Positions 29,165 through 40,002 of a stretch of 64,000 nt of DNA are shown here, one piece after another. The DNA is from Shewanella phaeophyticola. Lineage in GTDB: Bacteria; Pseudomonadota; Gammaproteobacteria; Enterobacterales; Shewanellaceae. The stretch is taken from positions 868,001-932,000 of the forward strand of contig NZ_JAODOQ010000001.1 in the NCBI RefSeq assembly GCF_025398315.1, read 5' to 3'. The notes beneath the pieces are model-generated. The model was not told the DNA's origin, did not search any database, and worked only from the letters and a program-made list of their open reading frames with translations. Made by a program: the position numbers and the translations under genes. Position 1 is the first letter of the stretch. Every line of letters begins with the position of its first letter.

Positions 29165-29979
29165 TATTGGGCTCCTTGTGGATCAGATTTAGCGGTTTGC
29201 CATGCTGGCGGTCGTTTTTCAAAGAAGGCGTTAAGGCCTTCTTGACCTTCATCTGATACACGAATACGAGCAATTTGCTCGCTGGTAAAGTTGAGCGTTT
29301 CGTGGTCAATTACGCCGTTTTCTAAATACGCCACAAGATTTTTTGCCCATGCCATGCCTTGAGGGCTGTTGGCATTCAATGCAGCAATAAAAGGCGCTGC
29401 TGCGGCATCTAGGTCGTCGTTAATGGCGTGAATGACTTGATGGGTTAAGGCAACATCAGCACTAAAACGTTCAGCGGTGAGCATAAAGCGGCGTGATTGA
29501 CGATTACCCATGGCACGAACCACATAAGGGCTGATTACAGCTGGGATCAGCCCGAGTTTGACTTCACTTAAGCAAAAACTGGCGCGAGTGGTGGCAATGG
29601 CAATATCGCAGCAGCAAATTAAGCCTAATGCACCACCAAACGCGGCACCTTGCACAAGGGCGATGGTCGGTTTGGGAAATTTGTCGAGTACGTGCATTAG
29701 CTTAGCAAGCTCATGGGCATCAGTGAGGTTTTGTTCAAAGTCCATTTGTGCTTGTTTGCGCATCCAATTGAGGTCGGCGCCAGCACTAAAGTTTTTGCCA
29801 TTAGCACGTAATATCAACATATTACATTGATTGTTACTGGCAAAGCTTTCGATAGCTTGGATCATCTCGCTGATCATCACTTCATCAAAGGCATTGTGGA
29901 CGTCAACGCGATTTAAAATAAGCTCTGCCACCCCTTGTTCAAGGCGGCATTCAATAAATTTATATGGGTTTGATAACAT
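29164..29979 (-). CDS. liuC: Methylglutaconyl-CoA hydratase
   Basis: 271 residues, crotonase fold. Oxyanion-hole segments are FSAGADLNWMRKQ and GAAFGGALGLICCCDIAIA. The catalytic Glu is in FCLSEVKLGLIPAVISPYV. It hydrates 3-methylglutaconyl-CoA to HMG-CoA between LiuB/D and LiuE. Start and stop overlap with neighbours at single bases, so the genes are coupled. Confidence 0.88.
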   Translation of the reverse strand: MLSNPYKFIECRLEQGVAELILNRVDVHNAFDEVMISEMIQAIESFASNNQCNMLILRANGKNFSAGADLNWMRKQAQMDFEQNLTDAHELAKLMHVLDKFPKPTIALVQGAAFGGALGLICCCDIAIATTRASFCLSEVKLGLIPAVISPYVVRAMGNRQSRRFMLTAERFSADVALTHQVIHAINDDLDAAAAPFIAALNANSPQGMAWAKNLVAYLENGVIDHETLNFTSEQIARIRVSDEGQEGLNAFFEKRPPAWQTAKSDPQGAQ

Positions 29980-30016
29980 GATTTATGACTCCTTATTTGT
30001 TGAATTAACCGCACAA

Positions 30017-31625
30017 TTACATGCGGAACACCCCAAAGTGGGTGTCTTCAATAGGAGCATTTAATGCTGCCGATAAGGCGAGCCCAACCACGTCGCGTGT
30101 TTGAGGCCGGATCAATAATGCCATCATCCCAAAGACGGGCACTGGCATGATACGGATGCCCCTCTTTTTCGTATTGCTCAACAATCGGCTTACGGAAAGC
30201 TTGTTCATCTTCTGCAGACCATTCAACGCCTTTACGGGCTAAACCATCGCGGCGCACTGTGGCTAATACACCCGCGGCCTGCTCACCACCCATGACCGAA
30301 ATACGCGCATTTGGCCACATCCACATCATGGTGGGTTCAAACGCTCGGCCGCACATGCCGTAGTTGCCTGCACCATAACTGCCGCCAATAATCACGGTAA
30401 ATTTAGGTACTTTAGCGCAAGACACCGCAGTCACCATTTTGGCGCCGTGTTTGGCAATGCCTTCGTGTTCATACTTTTTACCCACCATAAAGCCGGTGAT
30501 ATTTTGTAAAAACAGTAATGGAATTTTACGTTGGCAACACAGTTCAATAAAGTGAGCGCCTTTTTGCGCCGACTCAGAAAATAAAATACCGTTATTGGCG
30601 ACAATGCCGACGGGGTAGCCATGAATGCGAGCAAAACCACACACGAGGGTTGCGCCATAGTTGGCTTTAAATTCGTCAAAGTCAGAGTCATCTACCACAC
30701 GGGCAATGACTTCTTTTACATCAAACGGCTTTTTAAGATCGGTACCGACAATGCCATACAACTCATGGATGTCGAATTTTGGTGGTTTAACTGGGCTTAA
30801 TAAGCTTTTGATTTCTTTTTGGTGATTAAGACGCAGTACTGCACGGCGAGCAAGCTCAAGGGCGTGTTCATCATTTTGGGCTAAATGATCGGCGACACCG
30901 GATATTTTGGTGTGTACTTCAGCGCCGCCAAGCTCTTCTGCACTGACTTCTTCACCCGTTGCGGCTTTGACAAGCGGTGAGTCAGCTAAAAAGATGGTGC
31001 CTTGTTCTTTAACAATAATTGACTCATCGGCCATAGCCGGTACATAGGCTCCGCCAGCGGTACATAAGCCCATTACCACGGCAATTTGCGGAATACCTTT
31101 GGCAGACATTTGGGCTTGGTTGTAAAAAATACGCCCGAAATGATCGCGGTCTGGAAAGACTTCATCTTGGCGAGGTAAGTTGGCTCCACCTGAGTCGACA
31201 AGGTAGATGCAGGGTAAATGACAACGGCTGGCAATGTCTTGTGCCCGTAAATGCTTTTTAACCGTAATAGGGTAGTAGGTGCCGCCTTTTACGGTGGCAT
31301 CGTTGGCGATAATCATGCACTCAACGCCTCTGACGCGGCCAATACCAGCAACAACGCCCGCGGCGGGGACTTCTTCGTCATACACTTCAAAAGCGGCAAA
31401 TTGCGATATTTCTAAAAAGGGTGAACCTGGATCAAGTAACTTTTCGACACGCTGACGTGGTAATAATTTGCCGCGCGACAGATGACGTTGAAGTGCAACA
31501 TATCCGCCACCTTGCTCGATTTTTGCGAGCTTTTGTTGAAGGTCGTCGACGAGTAACGCCATGCTGTCTGACTTGGCTTTAAATTCGTCACTGCGAGGAT
31601 TGATACGGCTGCTAAGTTGCGTCAT
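30017..31625 (-). CDS. liuB: Methylcrotonyl-CoA carboxylase carboxyltransferase subunit (frame break near 3' end)
   Basis: 535 residues when repaired. Acetyl-CoA carboxyltransferase beta-like fold: [44 protein letters not shown] and [16 protein letters not shown]. It moves the carboxyl from carboxybiotin to methylcrotonyl-CoA. The frame is lost near 30101-30108. The protein reads DPASNTRRG out of frame while the true tail ([19 protein letters not shown], ending GVFRM) is one frame over. The sequence CCGGCCTCAAACA has one base more than the expected CCGGCCCAAACA (Pro-Ala-Gln-Thr), a GGCCC site. Removing one base restores the tail. Confidence 0.9.
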
Positions 31626-31724
31626 TTCTATATCCTTGATGAAGCAAAAAATAGGGACGTGATTAGGGCGTCATAACATGCTGATATGCCGCCCTAAGGG
31701 GCAGGGTAGAGTTACTTTGACTCG

Positions 31725-32880
31725 TTAAAGAGTCTCGCGGCCAATGAGCATGCGGCGAATTTCTGAGGTACCTGCACCAATTTCGTAAAGCTTAGCGTCA
31801 CGCAATAAACGGCCGGTGGCGTATTCGTTCACATAACCATTGCCGCCGAGTAATTGAATCGCATCTAAAGCCATTTTGGTGGCCAGCTCTGCACTGTATA
31901 AAATGGCGCCAGCAGCATCTTTGCGGGTGGTTTCGCCGCGATCACAAGATTTAGCTACGCTGTAAACATATGAGCGAGCAGCGTTCATACCTGTGTACAT
32001 ATCAGCCAGTTTGCCTTGTACTAATTGGAACTGGCCAATGGATTGCCCAAACTGTTCGCGCTCGTGAATATAAGGCACAACGATGTCCATGCAAGCAGAC
32101 ATAATGCCTAATGGCCACCAGACAACACTACACGTTCATAATCTAGCCCACTCATTAACACTTTTACGCCATTATTTAGGCCGCCTAAGATGTTTTCTTC
32201 TGGCACTTCACAGTCTTCAAATACTAACTCGCAGGTATTTGAGCCGCGCATCCCGAGTTTGTCGAGTTTTTGTGCCTGGCTAAATCCTTTAAATCCGCGC
32301 TCGACAATAAACGCCGTAATACCATGAGTGCCTTTTTCAAGATCGGTTTTGGCGTAAATCACATAGGTGTGTGCATCTGGCCATTGGTGATCCACATTTT
32401 ATTGCCGTTAAGAATGTAGCGGTCGCCTTCTTTTCGGGCATGCAATTTCATAGATACAACGTCTGAACCCGCATTAGGCTCGCTCATGGCTAATGCACCA
32501 ATGTGTTCACCACTCACAAGCTTAGGCAGGTATTTTGCCTTTTGCACGTCATTACCATTGCGGTTAATTTGGTTAACACATAGGTTTGAGTGCGCGCCGT
32601 AACTTAATCCAATAGACGCTGATGCGCGGGAGATTTCTTCCATTGCCACTACATGGGCTAGGTAGCCCATGTTAGCGCCGCCATATTGTTCATCCACGGT
32701 GACGCCGAGTAATCCCATTTCGCCAAGTGCTGGCCATAAGTGATTTGGAAACGCATTGTCGATATCGACCTGGGCAGCAATTGGGGCAATTTCGTTGGTG
32801 GAAAAACCACGAACGGCATCACGTAACATATCTACATCTTCACCTAAACCAAAGTTTAAGCTGGTATATAAGTCGCTCAT
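31725..32880 (-). CDS. liuA: Isovaleryl-CoA dehydrogenase (two frame breaks)
   Basis: 385 residues when repaired. Start [15 protein letters not shown] at 32880 with AGGA upstream. Acyl-CoA dehydrogenase motifs: [33 protein letters not shown], and the C-terminal [17 protein letters not shown]. First oxidative step of isovaleryl-CoA, with electrons to EtfAB. It breaks twice, and both times the break is a GGCCC read as GGCC: near 32380 (TNGPDAHTYV) and near 32113 (LSGGPLGIMSA). Two identical losses of a C at the same pentamer within 270 bases argue strongly for a motif-linked error. Confidence 0.9.
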
Positions 32881-32997
32881 TAGCTTGTGTCCTGTTGAAT
32901 TTTTATTATTGTCTGTCAATCATGACTGCCAACGTTATAGGGTACGTTTTGGGCAGTGGGGTAACGCTCTGGCTGAATTGAGTCAGCCATGTTGTGA

Positions 32998-33411
32998 TTA
33001 CTTAATCTTTTTACTGTTATTATCTTCTAGTGCTGCTTTGCATTGCTGTTCGGCGGAATTGAGCTCCATTAACACCACTTTAATGTCGTCCATTTGTTGT
33101 TGAAGTGCTGATTTCTTCTCGTTAACTAAATCAAGCATGGTGTTGAGCTGAGTCGAACTGCTTTTATCGGCATCGTAAAGCTCAAACAACCGGCGGGTTT
33201 CTGCTAGTGAAAATCCAAGGCGCTTACCTCGTAAAATAAGCTTTAATCGAACGCGATCTTTTAAACTGTATATGCGGGTTTGTCCGCGACGCTTAGGTTT
33301 GATTAAGCCTTGGTCTTCGTAAAAACGAATGCTGCGGGTGGTGATATCAAATTCTTTTGATAAGTCACTAATTGAATATGTGGATTGTGGGCTATGGATT
33401 GCGCTCATCAT
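32998..33411 (-). CDS. liuR: MerR-family regulator LiuR
   Basis: 137 residues. N-terminal winged-helix MerR domain (YSISDLSKEFDITTRSIRFYEDQGL, then RIYSLKDRVRLKLILRGKRLGFSLAET), a coiled dimerisation helix, and a short C-terminus without Cys metal ligands. First gene of the liu operon. In gamma-proteobacteria LiuR represses the leucine/isovalerate genes and is relieved by pathway intermediates. A palindromic site at 33451-33466 upstream suggests autoregulation. Confidence 0.88.
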   Translation of the reverse strand: MMSAIHSPQSTYSISDLSKEFDITTRSIRFYEDQGLIKPKRRGQTRIYSLKDRVRLKLILRGKRLGFSLAETRRLFELYDADKSSSTQLNTMLDLVNEKKSALQQQMDDIKVVLMELNSAEQQCKAALEDNNSKKIK

Positions 33412-33450
33412 GTCACCAAAATGGTTTCTTTTGATGCAAGATATATGAAG

Positions 33451-33466
33451 TTTACGTAAAGGTAAA
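33451..33466 (-). promoter_or_regulatory. LiuR-like operator before liuR
   Basis: TTTACGTAAAGGTAAA, 40 bases upstream of the liuR start, in the divergent region with prpE. It resembles the site at 22138. Confidence 0.5.
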
Positions 33467-33726
33467 GTTTGCGGGGCGTAATTTGACCATTAATTGCTGT
33501 TTGGAGTATGACATTACCTTGTCGAATGAAGACATATTATACCTTAACCAACTGTTATAGCGTACTTTTTTGTGTAAATGAATAAGGCCGCTTTTAAGCT
33601 TGTCAGGCAGTTGAAACCTAAGGTTTTTTTGAATATCTCATCGTCTATTATCCCTTTGTCTAATAGGGCTATTTAATTAATTCTGCTCATAATCATTGCA
33701 ATACACGCTAATTAATGGAGAGCAAT

Positions 33727-35649
33727 ATGGCTGACTTAGGACTATCAATGCACGCACAATCGATAGCCGAGCCCGAAGTATTTTGGCAAAAAGCTGCAGA
33801 GGCCATCAGTTGGGACATTGCACCGAACACGGTGTTAGATGACAGTAACAAGCCTTTTTATCGCTGGTTTGCAGATGGCAAAATGAACACTTGTTTTAAC
33901 GCTGTTGATCGTCATGTGCTTGCTGGTCGAGGTGAACAAACGGCTATCCATTATATTAGCCCAGTGACTCAAAATGAATATTCTATTAGCTATGACTCTG
34001 TATTAGCTCAAGTTAAACGTCTAGCGGGTTTAATGACATCATTGGGTGTGACGAAAGGCGACCGCGTCGTCATTTACATGCCTATGGTACCAGAAACCGC
34101 TTATGCCATGTTAGCGTGCGCGCGCATTGGCGCGATTCATTCTGTGGTATTTGGTGGCTTTGCCGCTAATGAATTATCAACCCGGATAAATGATGCAAAA
34201 CCTAAGTTAATTTTATCTGCTTCTTGTGGTATTGAACCGTCGGGTGTGGTGCCGTACAAGCCTTTATTAGACGACGCATTATCTCAAGCTCAACATAAAG
34301 TGGATCATTGCATTATTTTAAATCGCACAGAGTATCAGGCCGAATTATATGCCCCAAGGGATCTTGATTGGTACAGTGCATTGGTTGATGCTCAGGATGT
34401 TGATTGTGTGTCATTAGATGCGACAGACCCTTTATACGTGCTGTATACCTCGGGTACAACAGGGCAGCCTAAAGGCGTTGTTCGAGATAATGGTGGTCAT
34501 GCTGTTGCTTTAACATGGTCAATGAAACACATCTATGACGTTGGTGTAGGTGATGTGTTTTGGGCTGCATCCGATGTTGGGTGGGTAGTTGGGCATTCTT
34601 ATATTGTCTACGAGCCATTGCTTGTGGGCGCAACCACAATTATGTATGAGGGGAAACCGATAGGTACTCCAGATGCAGGCGCTTTTTGGCGCATTATCGA
34701 ACAAAAACAAGTGCGTAGCTTCTTTACTGCACCTACGGCTATCCGTGCGATTAAGCGAGAAGATCCTGAAGGTGAATTTATTAAACAGTTTGACCTATCG
34801 TGCCTTAAGCAAATGTATTTAGCGGGTGAGCGCTGCGATCCTGAAACGCTCAAATGGAGTCAGCAACAATTAGGTAAACCTGTTGTTGACCATTGGTGGC
34901 AAACCGAAACCGGCTGGCCTGTAGCAGCCAACTTGATGGGAACTAATCCTATTGAAATTAAAGCTGGTTCACCTGCTAGGGCGGTACCGGGTTATCAGGT
35001 AGAAATTTTAGATGCGATGGGCGAGCAAGTGGCCACAAATGAAAGTGGCAATGTGGTGATTAAGCAGCCCTTGCCACCAGGCACGCTCACGACACTATGG
35101 CAAAATGACAAACGTTATATTGACAGTTATTTATCTATGTACCCCGGTTATTATTTAACAGGGGATGCGGGTTACATCGATGAAGATGGCTATTTGTACA
35201 TCATGAGCCGCATTGACGATATTATTAATGTCGCCGGTCATCGTCTATCAACGGGGCGCTTTGAAGAAGTATTGTGTCAGCATGACGCTGTTGCTGAAGC
35301 AGCGGTTATTGGCGTGCAAGATAAGCTTAAAGGCCAGGTACCACTAGGGTTAGTGGTGCTTAAAAACGGAGTAACGTTATCTGATGAAGTGCTTTATAAA
35401 GAGTTGCTTGCATTAGTGCGTCATGAAATCGATCCGGTAGCGTCGTTTAGATTAGTCAGTGCTATACAAAAACTGCCTAAAACACGTTCGGGTAAAATTT
35501 TGCGGGCGACCATGCGTAAAATTGCTGACAATCAAGATTACACCATGCCTGCCACGATTGAAGATCCGCAAACCTTGGATATTGTTTGCAATGCGCTGAC
35601 TAAAATGGGTTACGCCAATGCGTTAACGTCGGAGTTAACCAAGTTATAA
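33727..35649 (+). CDS. prpE: Propionate--CoA ligase (acyl-CoA synthetase)
   Basis: 640 residues. GGAG at 33718 selects the ATG at 33727 over the upstream ATG. Adenylate-forming enzyme with P-loop YTSGTTGQPKGVV, GWVVGHSYIV, GEGKP-type EGKPIGTPDAG, the YYLTGDAGYID core and the acylated Lys in RSGKILRATMRK. The EGKPIGTPDAGAFWR and FTAPTAIRAIKRED stretches are more like PrpE than Acs. It makes propionyl-CoA from propionate, ATP and CoA. VYEPLL at about 34612 is VYGPLL in related ligases; GAGCC may be a misread GGGCC. Confidence 0.85.
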   Translation: MADLGLSMHAQSIAEPEVFWQKAAEAISWDIAPNTVLDDSNKPFYRWFADGKMNTCFNAVDRHVLAGRGEQTAIHYISPVTQNEYSISYDSVLAQVKRLAGLMTSLGVTKGDRVVIYMPMVPETAYAMLACARIGAIHSVVFGGFAANELSTRINDAKPKLILSASCGIEPSGVVPYKPLLDDALSQAQHKVDHCIILNRTEYQAELYAPRDLDWYSALVDAQDVDCVSLDATDPLYVLYTSGTTGQPKGVVRDNGGHAVALTWSMKHIYDVGVGDVFWAASDVGWVVGHSYIVYEPLLVGATTIMYEGKPIGTPDAGAFWRIIEQKQVRSFFTAPTAIRAIKREDPEGEFIKQFDLSCLKQMYLAGERCDPETLKWSQQQLGKPVVDHWWQTETGWPVAANLMGTNPIEIKAGSPARAVPGYQVEILDAMGEQVATNESGNVVIKQPLPPGTLTTLWQNDKRYIDSYLSMYPGYYLTGDAGYIDEDGYLYIMSRIDDIINVAGHRLSTGRFEEVLCQHDAVAEAAVIGVQDKLKGQVPLGLVVLKNGVTLSDEVLYKELLALVRHEIDPVASFRLVSAIQKLPKTRSGKILRATMRKIADNQDYTMPATIEDPQTLDIVCNALTKMGYANALTSELTKL

Positions 35650-35685
35650 ATCATTTTGTAACACAATAGAGCCACTGTTTATGTT

Positions 35686-35725
35686 AAAAAAAACCATAAA
35701 ATCCTAGTGTTTTTATGGTTTTTTC
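35686..35725. terminator. Bidirectional terminator after prpE
   Basis: AAAAAAACCATAAAA, short loop, TTTTATGGTTTTTT. Confidence 0.85.
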
Positions 35726-35891
35726 AATTGTGACAAGATGTTATCTCAAATGAAATAGATTGAGCTTACTTTGTTAAAAACAGCGTTTCCGCATTTTGTT
35801 ACTGGTAATTTAGTTACAAGAATCGTTATAATTGCCAACCAAATGGTTTCGCATTACGCGATTAATCTCTGTGACCTGTGGAAAAAATGCT

Positions 35892-37422
35892 ATGAATAAC
35901 CACACCCAACAATCTCACGTCGGCGTTATTGGCCTTGGTGTGATGGGCAAGAACCTTGCACTAAATATCGCAGATAACGGCTATCATGTAGCTGTTTTTG
36001 ATTTAGATACTCAAAAAGTCAATGCTGCGGTATCTCAAGAAAAAAGTGAGCGTAAAGCCGATGCAACAGAACGCATGCAAGCTTGTAATAATCTTACAGA
36101 AATGCTCGCCAATTTAGTTGAACCTCGAGTCATCGTATTATCTGTTCCTGCAGGTGCCCCGGTTGATGGTGTATGTAAATCATTAATCGAAGCCGGTATC
36201 GAAGCACAAGACATTGTGATTGATACGGGTAACAGCTTATGGACTGACACCGTAGAACGTGAAGCCAAATACAAAGGGCAATTTACCTTTTTTAGTTCAG
36301 CGGTATCGGGTGGAGAAGTTGGAGCTCGCTTTGGGCCTTCATTAATGCCAAGTGGCGATGAAAATGCCTGGCGTTATGTTGAGCCGATTTGGAAAGCCAT
36401 TGCCGCGAAAGTTGATCCGCAAACGGGTTTACCTATTGAGCGTTTTGAGCCGGGTAACCCGGTGACTGAAGGCGAACCTTGTACCACTTACATTGACTCT
36501 GCGGGTTCTGGTCACTATGTTAAAATGGTTCATAACGGCATTGAATATGCGGATATGCAGCTTATTTGTGAAGCCTATCATTTACTTAGCGAGGGTTTAG
36601 GTCTATCTGAACATGAGGTTGGTGCAATTTTCCAAGAATGGGATAAAGGCATACTCAACAGCTATTTAATGGGGATTAGTGCTGAAGTCTTGCAACAAGC
36701 CGACCCATTAACGGGTAAACCGTTAGTTAAAATGATTTTAGATAAAGCAGGCCAAAAAGGCACTGGTTTATGGACGGCGGTGAGCAGTTTACAAATTGGT
36801 TGCCCGGCGCCGACGATTGCTGAAGCCGTGTATGCGCGTGCAGTCAGTACCCAGAAAAACCTGCGTATGCAATTAAGTTCAAAGTTAGCTGGAATCCGCT
36901 CAAATGACCTTGAGCGATGCAGAAAAAGCGGAATTTATTGCAAACCTTGAAGATGCCCTCTATTGCGCCAAAGTGTGTTGTTATGCCCAAGGCTTCCAGC
37001 TAATGGCGATGACTGCAAAAGAGCAAAATTGGACGTTAGACTTTGCTGAAATCGCTAAGATTTGGCGTGCAGGTTGTATTATTAGAGCAACCTTCTTACA
37101 GTCAATCACTCAGGCTTATCAAGAAGATGCAAATCTTGCTAACTTGTTAATGGCAGATACCTTTAGCCAAGCTTTGTCGCAAAAGCACCTTCATTGGCGT
37201 AAAACCGTTGCGGCCTCTGTTATGCAAGGTATTCCTGCACCGTGCATTAGTTCGGCGATTGCTTATTATGATAGTTATCGCTGCGAGACATTACCGGCAA
37301 ACTTGTTGCAAGGTCAACGAGACTTTTTTGGTTCGCACACCTTTGAGCGCACCGATAAGCCCGCAGGTGAGAAATACCATTTAGATTGGAGCGCCAAACA
37401 GCGCACATTATCTAAAGTGTAG
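35892..37422 (+). CDS. gnd: 6-phosphogluconate dehydrogenase (one frame break)
   Basis: 509 residues when repaired. The true start is MNNHTQQSHVGVIG at 35892, since the longer frame adds an unconserved leader. Rossmann NADP site GVIGLGVMGKNLALNI, substrate motif SAVSGGEVGARFGPSLMPSG, catalytic Lys in HYVKMVHNGIEY. Oxidative pentose-phosphate step to ribulose-5-phosphate. The frame is lost near 36889-36901. SSKLAG is followed out of frame by MTLSDAEKAEFI; GGAATCCGCTCAAATG has one base more than GGxCCxGCTCAAATG (Gly-Pro-Ala-Gln-Met). Note that another GGGCC at 36333, in the same gene, is intact. Confidence 0.92.
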
Positions 37423-37435
37423 GTGTTTTAGGTTT

Positions 37436-37472
37436 GAAAAAGGCGTCTCATTATTCATGAGACGCCTTTTTT
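37436..37472. terminator. Bidirectional terminator between gnd and menA
   Basis: AAAAAGGCGTCTCAT, TATTC, ATGAGACGCCTTTTTTT. 15-base stem. Confidence 0.9.
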
Positions 37473-37509
37473 TATTAATTTGATTCATTAGATGTAAAGC
37501 AGAGCCACA

Positions 37510-38403
37510 TCAACGTAATGAAAAGAATAAGCCAATACTAAATAATACGCTGAATATCATGGTGAGCTTGGCTGTTTGACCTAGAATAGGGTTAAGTGCT
37601 TCGCCTGAGTTGTTATGAAACTCGCGGCTTAAGTTCCGCGCAATCACCAACGATACGCCAGACAACAATACCGGTAATCCATCGAGAGAACCTAATAAAA
37701 AGCCTGCGATGATGATACCGAAAGGCAAGTATACAAAGCTTTGATACAAGACTTTCGCTTGTTCTTCGCCTATTCGAACTGCAAGGGTATTTTTACCTGC
37801 TTTAGTGTCAGTTGAAATATCTCGGGTATTGTTAACCAGCATGATTGCCGCGTTAAAAAATCCAATCGCGCAGCCCAGTAACCAAGCAGTTAGGTTGGTA
37901 GTACCTGCTTGTAAATAGTAACTGCCTACTACGGCAACTAAGCCAAAGAAGACAAATGCGGCTATTTCACCCAAACCATGTGATGCCAGAGGGTAAGAGC
38001 CACCGCTATAACACAAGGCTCCTAGTATTGATGCGGCCGCGAGTATTGCAATTGGCCAACCACCATGGACGATAAGCAGCGAGCCCACAACTAACGCCGT
38101 GACTAGACAACCCAACATAGCATTGCGAACTTGATGTGGCGCTATCATGCCACTTTGGGTGACACGGGTTGGACCGATGCGCTCGGCGGTATCGATGCCA
38201 TTTTTAAAATCAAAATAGTCGTTGGCTAAATTAACCGCAATTTGTAGCAAGACAGCACATAACATTGAAGTAAAAGCGATAACAAAACTAAATTGGTTTA
38301 AGCCAATCGCAAGCATGTTGCCTACCAGCAAAGGATCGATTGCTGCAGGTAGTGTTCGTGGACGAATAGCAAGAAACCAAGATTGCATTGAACTAGGTTG
38401 CAT
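37510..38403 (-). CDS. menA: 1,4-dihydroxy-2-naphthoate polyprenyltransferase
   Basis: 297 residues, UbiA/MenA fold with multiple membrane helices. First Asp-rich motif NLANDYFDFKNGID; second in NNTRDISTDTKAGKNTLAV. It attaches the prenyl tail in menaquinone synthesis, essential for the anaerobic respiration typical of Shewanella. The motif YSGGSYPLASHGLGE is GGPxPL in relatives; GGCTCT for GGCCCT (about 37996-38001) is a same-length change at an expected GGCCC. An intact GGACC is at 38171. Confidence 0.9.
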   Translation of the reverse strand: MQPSSMQSWFLAIRPRTLPAAIDPLLVGNMLAIGLNQFSFVIAFTSMLCAVLLQIAVNLANDYFDFKNGIDTAERIGPTRVTQSGMIAPHQVRNAMLGCLVTALVVGSLLIVHGGWPIAILAAASILGALCYSGGSYPLASHGLGEIAAFVFFGLVAVVGSYYLQAGTTNLTAWLLGCAIGFFNAAIMLVNNTRDISTDTKAGKNTLAVRIGEEQAKVLYQSFVYLPFGIIIAGFLLGSLDGLPVLLSGVSLVIARNLSREFHNNSGEALNPILGQTAKLTMIFSVLFSIGLFFSLR

Positions 38404-38612
38404 AATATTTTGATATAAAGTGTCGATTAGCCATGGCTAATATCATACCAAAAATTCAAAATAGCTGCTGATATGAATTTTTGCGTTGTATCACTATTTT
38501 ATAAATTAATATCAGATGATGTTAATTCAAAACTTTATCAACGAATAAGCTAGAAAACCTCTAGTTAACTAGGGTAACCTTAAGTGTTAATTTATGCGTT
38601 CGAGAAGGTTAT

Positions 38613-39476
38613 ATGAGTCAGGTATTAAACGATTTATTGTCATTATTATCACTTGAAAAACTTGAGGATGGTCTGTTTCGTGGTCAAAGCCAAGATCTTG
38701 GTTTTGGTCATGTGTTTGGCGGTCAAGTGATGGGGCAAGCGTTAAGTGCCGCTAAGCAAACTGTCAGCGAAGATAGACATGTGCATTCTTTACACTCTTA
38801 TTTCTTACGCGCTGGAGATGAAAAGTTACCGATTATTTATGATGTAGAAAATATGCGTGACGGTGGCAGTTTTAGCGCACGCCGCGTCAAGGCGATTCAA
38901 AAAGGCCGACCTATTTTTTATATGACTTGTTCGTTTCAAAAGCACGAAGAAGGTTTTGAGCATCAAGCTCAAATGCCTGATGTACCAGATCCTGATGGGT
39001 TATTGAATCAGCAAGAGTTAGCCGTAACCATGCGTGATAAAGTACCTAAGAAAATACTCGAAAAGTTTATGGCAGATTCGCCGATAGAAATGCGTCTTGT
39101 TAATCCTATTAACCCACTTGCACCCGGAACAAATGAACCAAAGCGATATGTTTGGATTCGGGCTAATGGTCAGTTACCAAACGATCATTGTATTCATGAA
39201 TACTTATTAGCATACGCCTCTGATTTTAATTTTTTAGTGACCGCAGCTCAGCCGCATAGTGTTTCATTCCTAACCCCTGGGATGAAAATGGCAACGATTG
39301 ACCATGCTATGTGGTTTCACCGCCAGTTTAATATGGACGAGTGGTTACTCTATAGCATTGAAAGCCCTAATGCGGGTGGCGGACGAGGCTTTGTTACTGG
39401 GCAGTTTTTTGATACGCAAGGACGTTTGGTTGCTTCGGCAACACAAGAAGGTTTGTTACGAATGACAGCTCAATGA
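38613..39476 (+). CDS. tesB: Acyl-CoA thioesterase II
   Basis: 287 residues, double hot-dog. [37 protein letters not shown] (catalytic Asp region), [17 protein letters not shown], and the C-terminal [20 protein letters not shown]. It hydrolyses medium- and long-chain acyl-CoA. Followed by a ybaY-like gene as in E. coli. PDVPDPDGL near 38990 might be PDVPGPDGL misread (GATCC for GGTCC), but relatives vary here. Confidence 0.92.
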   Translation: MSQVLNDLLSLLSLEKLEDGLFRGQSQDLGFGHVFGGQVMGQALSAAKQTVSEDRHVHSLHSYFLRAGDEKLPIIYDVENMRDGGSFSARRVKAIQKGRPIFYMTCSFQKHEEGFEHQAQMPDVPDPDGLLNQQELAVTMRDKVPKKILEKFMADSPIEMRLVNPINPLAPGTNEPKRYVWIRANGQLPNDHCIHEYLLAYASDFNFLVTAAQPHSVSFLTPGMKMATIDHAMWFHRQFNMDEWLLYSIESPNAGGGRGFVTGQFFDTQGRLVASATQEGLLRMTAQ

Positions 39477-39500
39477 GTATGAGGAAGTAAGGATACTATT

Positions 39501-39899
39501 ATGATGTTATCAACATGGGTTAAAGTCAGTTTATTTGCACTCGTAAGCTTAGTGCTAAGTGCGTGTGTTACCGTTGAGGCGCCCAAGCCTGTGATTGTGA
39601 ATGGTTACGCCGGTTATTTAGAAAAAATTGCTCTGCCACAAGGGTGTAAAATTAATATTTCGATTATCGATTTTAAAACACCTGGGCGTATTATTTCTCA
39701 AAAAAACTTTGATATTGCCCGTGCCCCAGTGCCGTTTAAATTCATTTTACCTGCTGAACTTATCGATAGTAGTGTAGATTATGGCGTGGTGGCGATGATC
39801 ACTTTCAATGGCAAAGTCATTTTTCAGACTTACGATAAATACCGTGTGATCAATAATGGCAAATTCACCACTGAAGTATTGATGAAACGCGCTAAATAA
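39501..39899 (+). CDS. YbaY/YscW-type lipoprotein
   Basis: 132 residues. Lipobox LVLSACV after a hydrophobic signal. The mature beta-domain (GYLEKIALPQGCKINISIIDF, ISQKNFDIARAPVPFKFILP) matches the YscW/YbaY family, outer-membrane lipoproteins of uncertain function. E. coli ybaY also sits next to tesB, which supports the match. AGGA precedes the ATG; 24 bases separate it from tesB, so it is likely an operon. Confidence 0.75.
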   Translation: MMLSTWVKVSLFALVSLVLSACVTVEAPKPVIVNGYAGYLEKIALPQGCKINISIIDFKTPGRIISQKNFDIARAPVPFKFILPAELIDSSVDYGVVAMITFNGKVIFQTYDKYRVINNGKFTTEVLMKRAK

Positions 39900-40002
39900 G
39901 CACTTCCTCAATCTAGCTCACAAACTGGTATGCCCGTCATTGACCTATTCTTTTGGCGGGTAATAATCTGTTTTCTATCCTAATTTGCTGTTTAGGTTGT
40001 CC

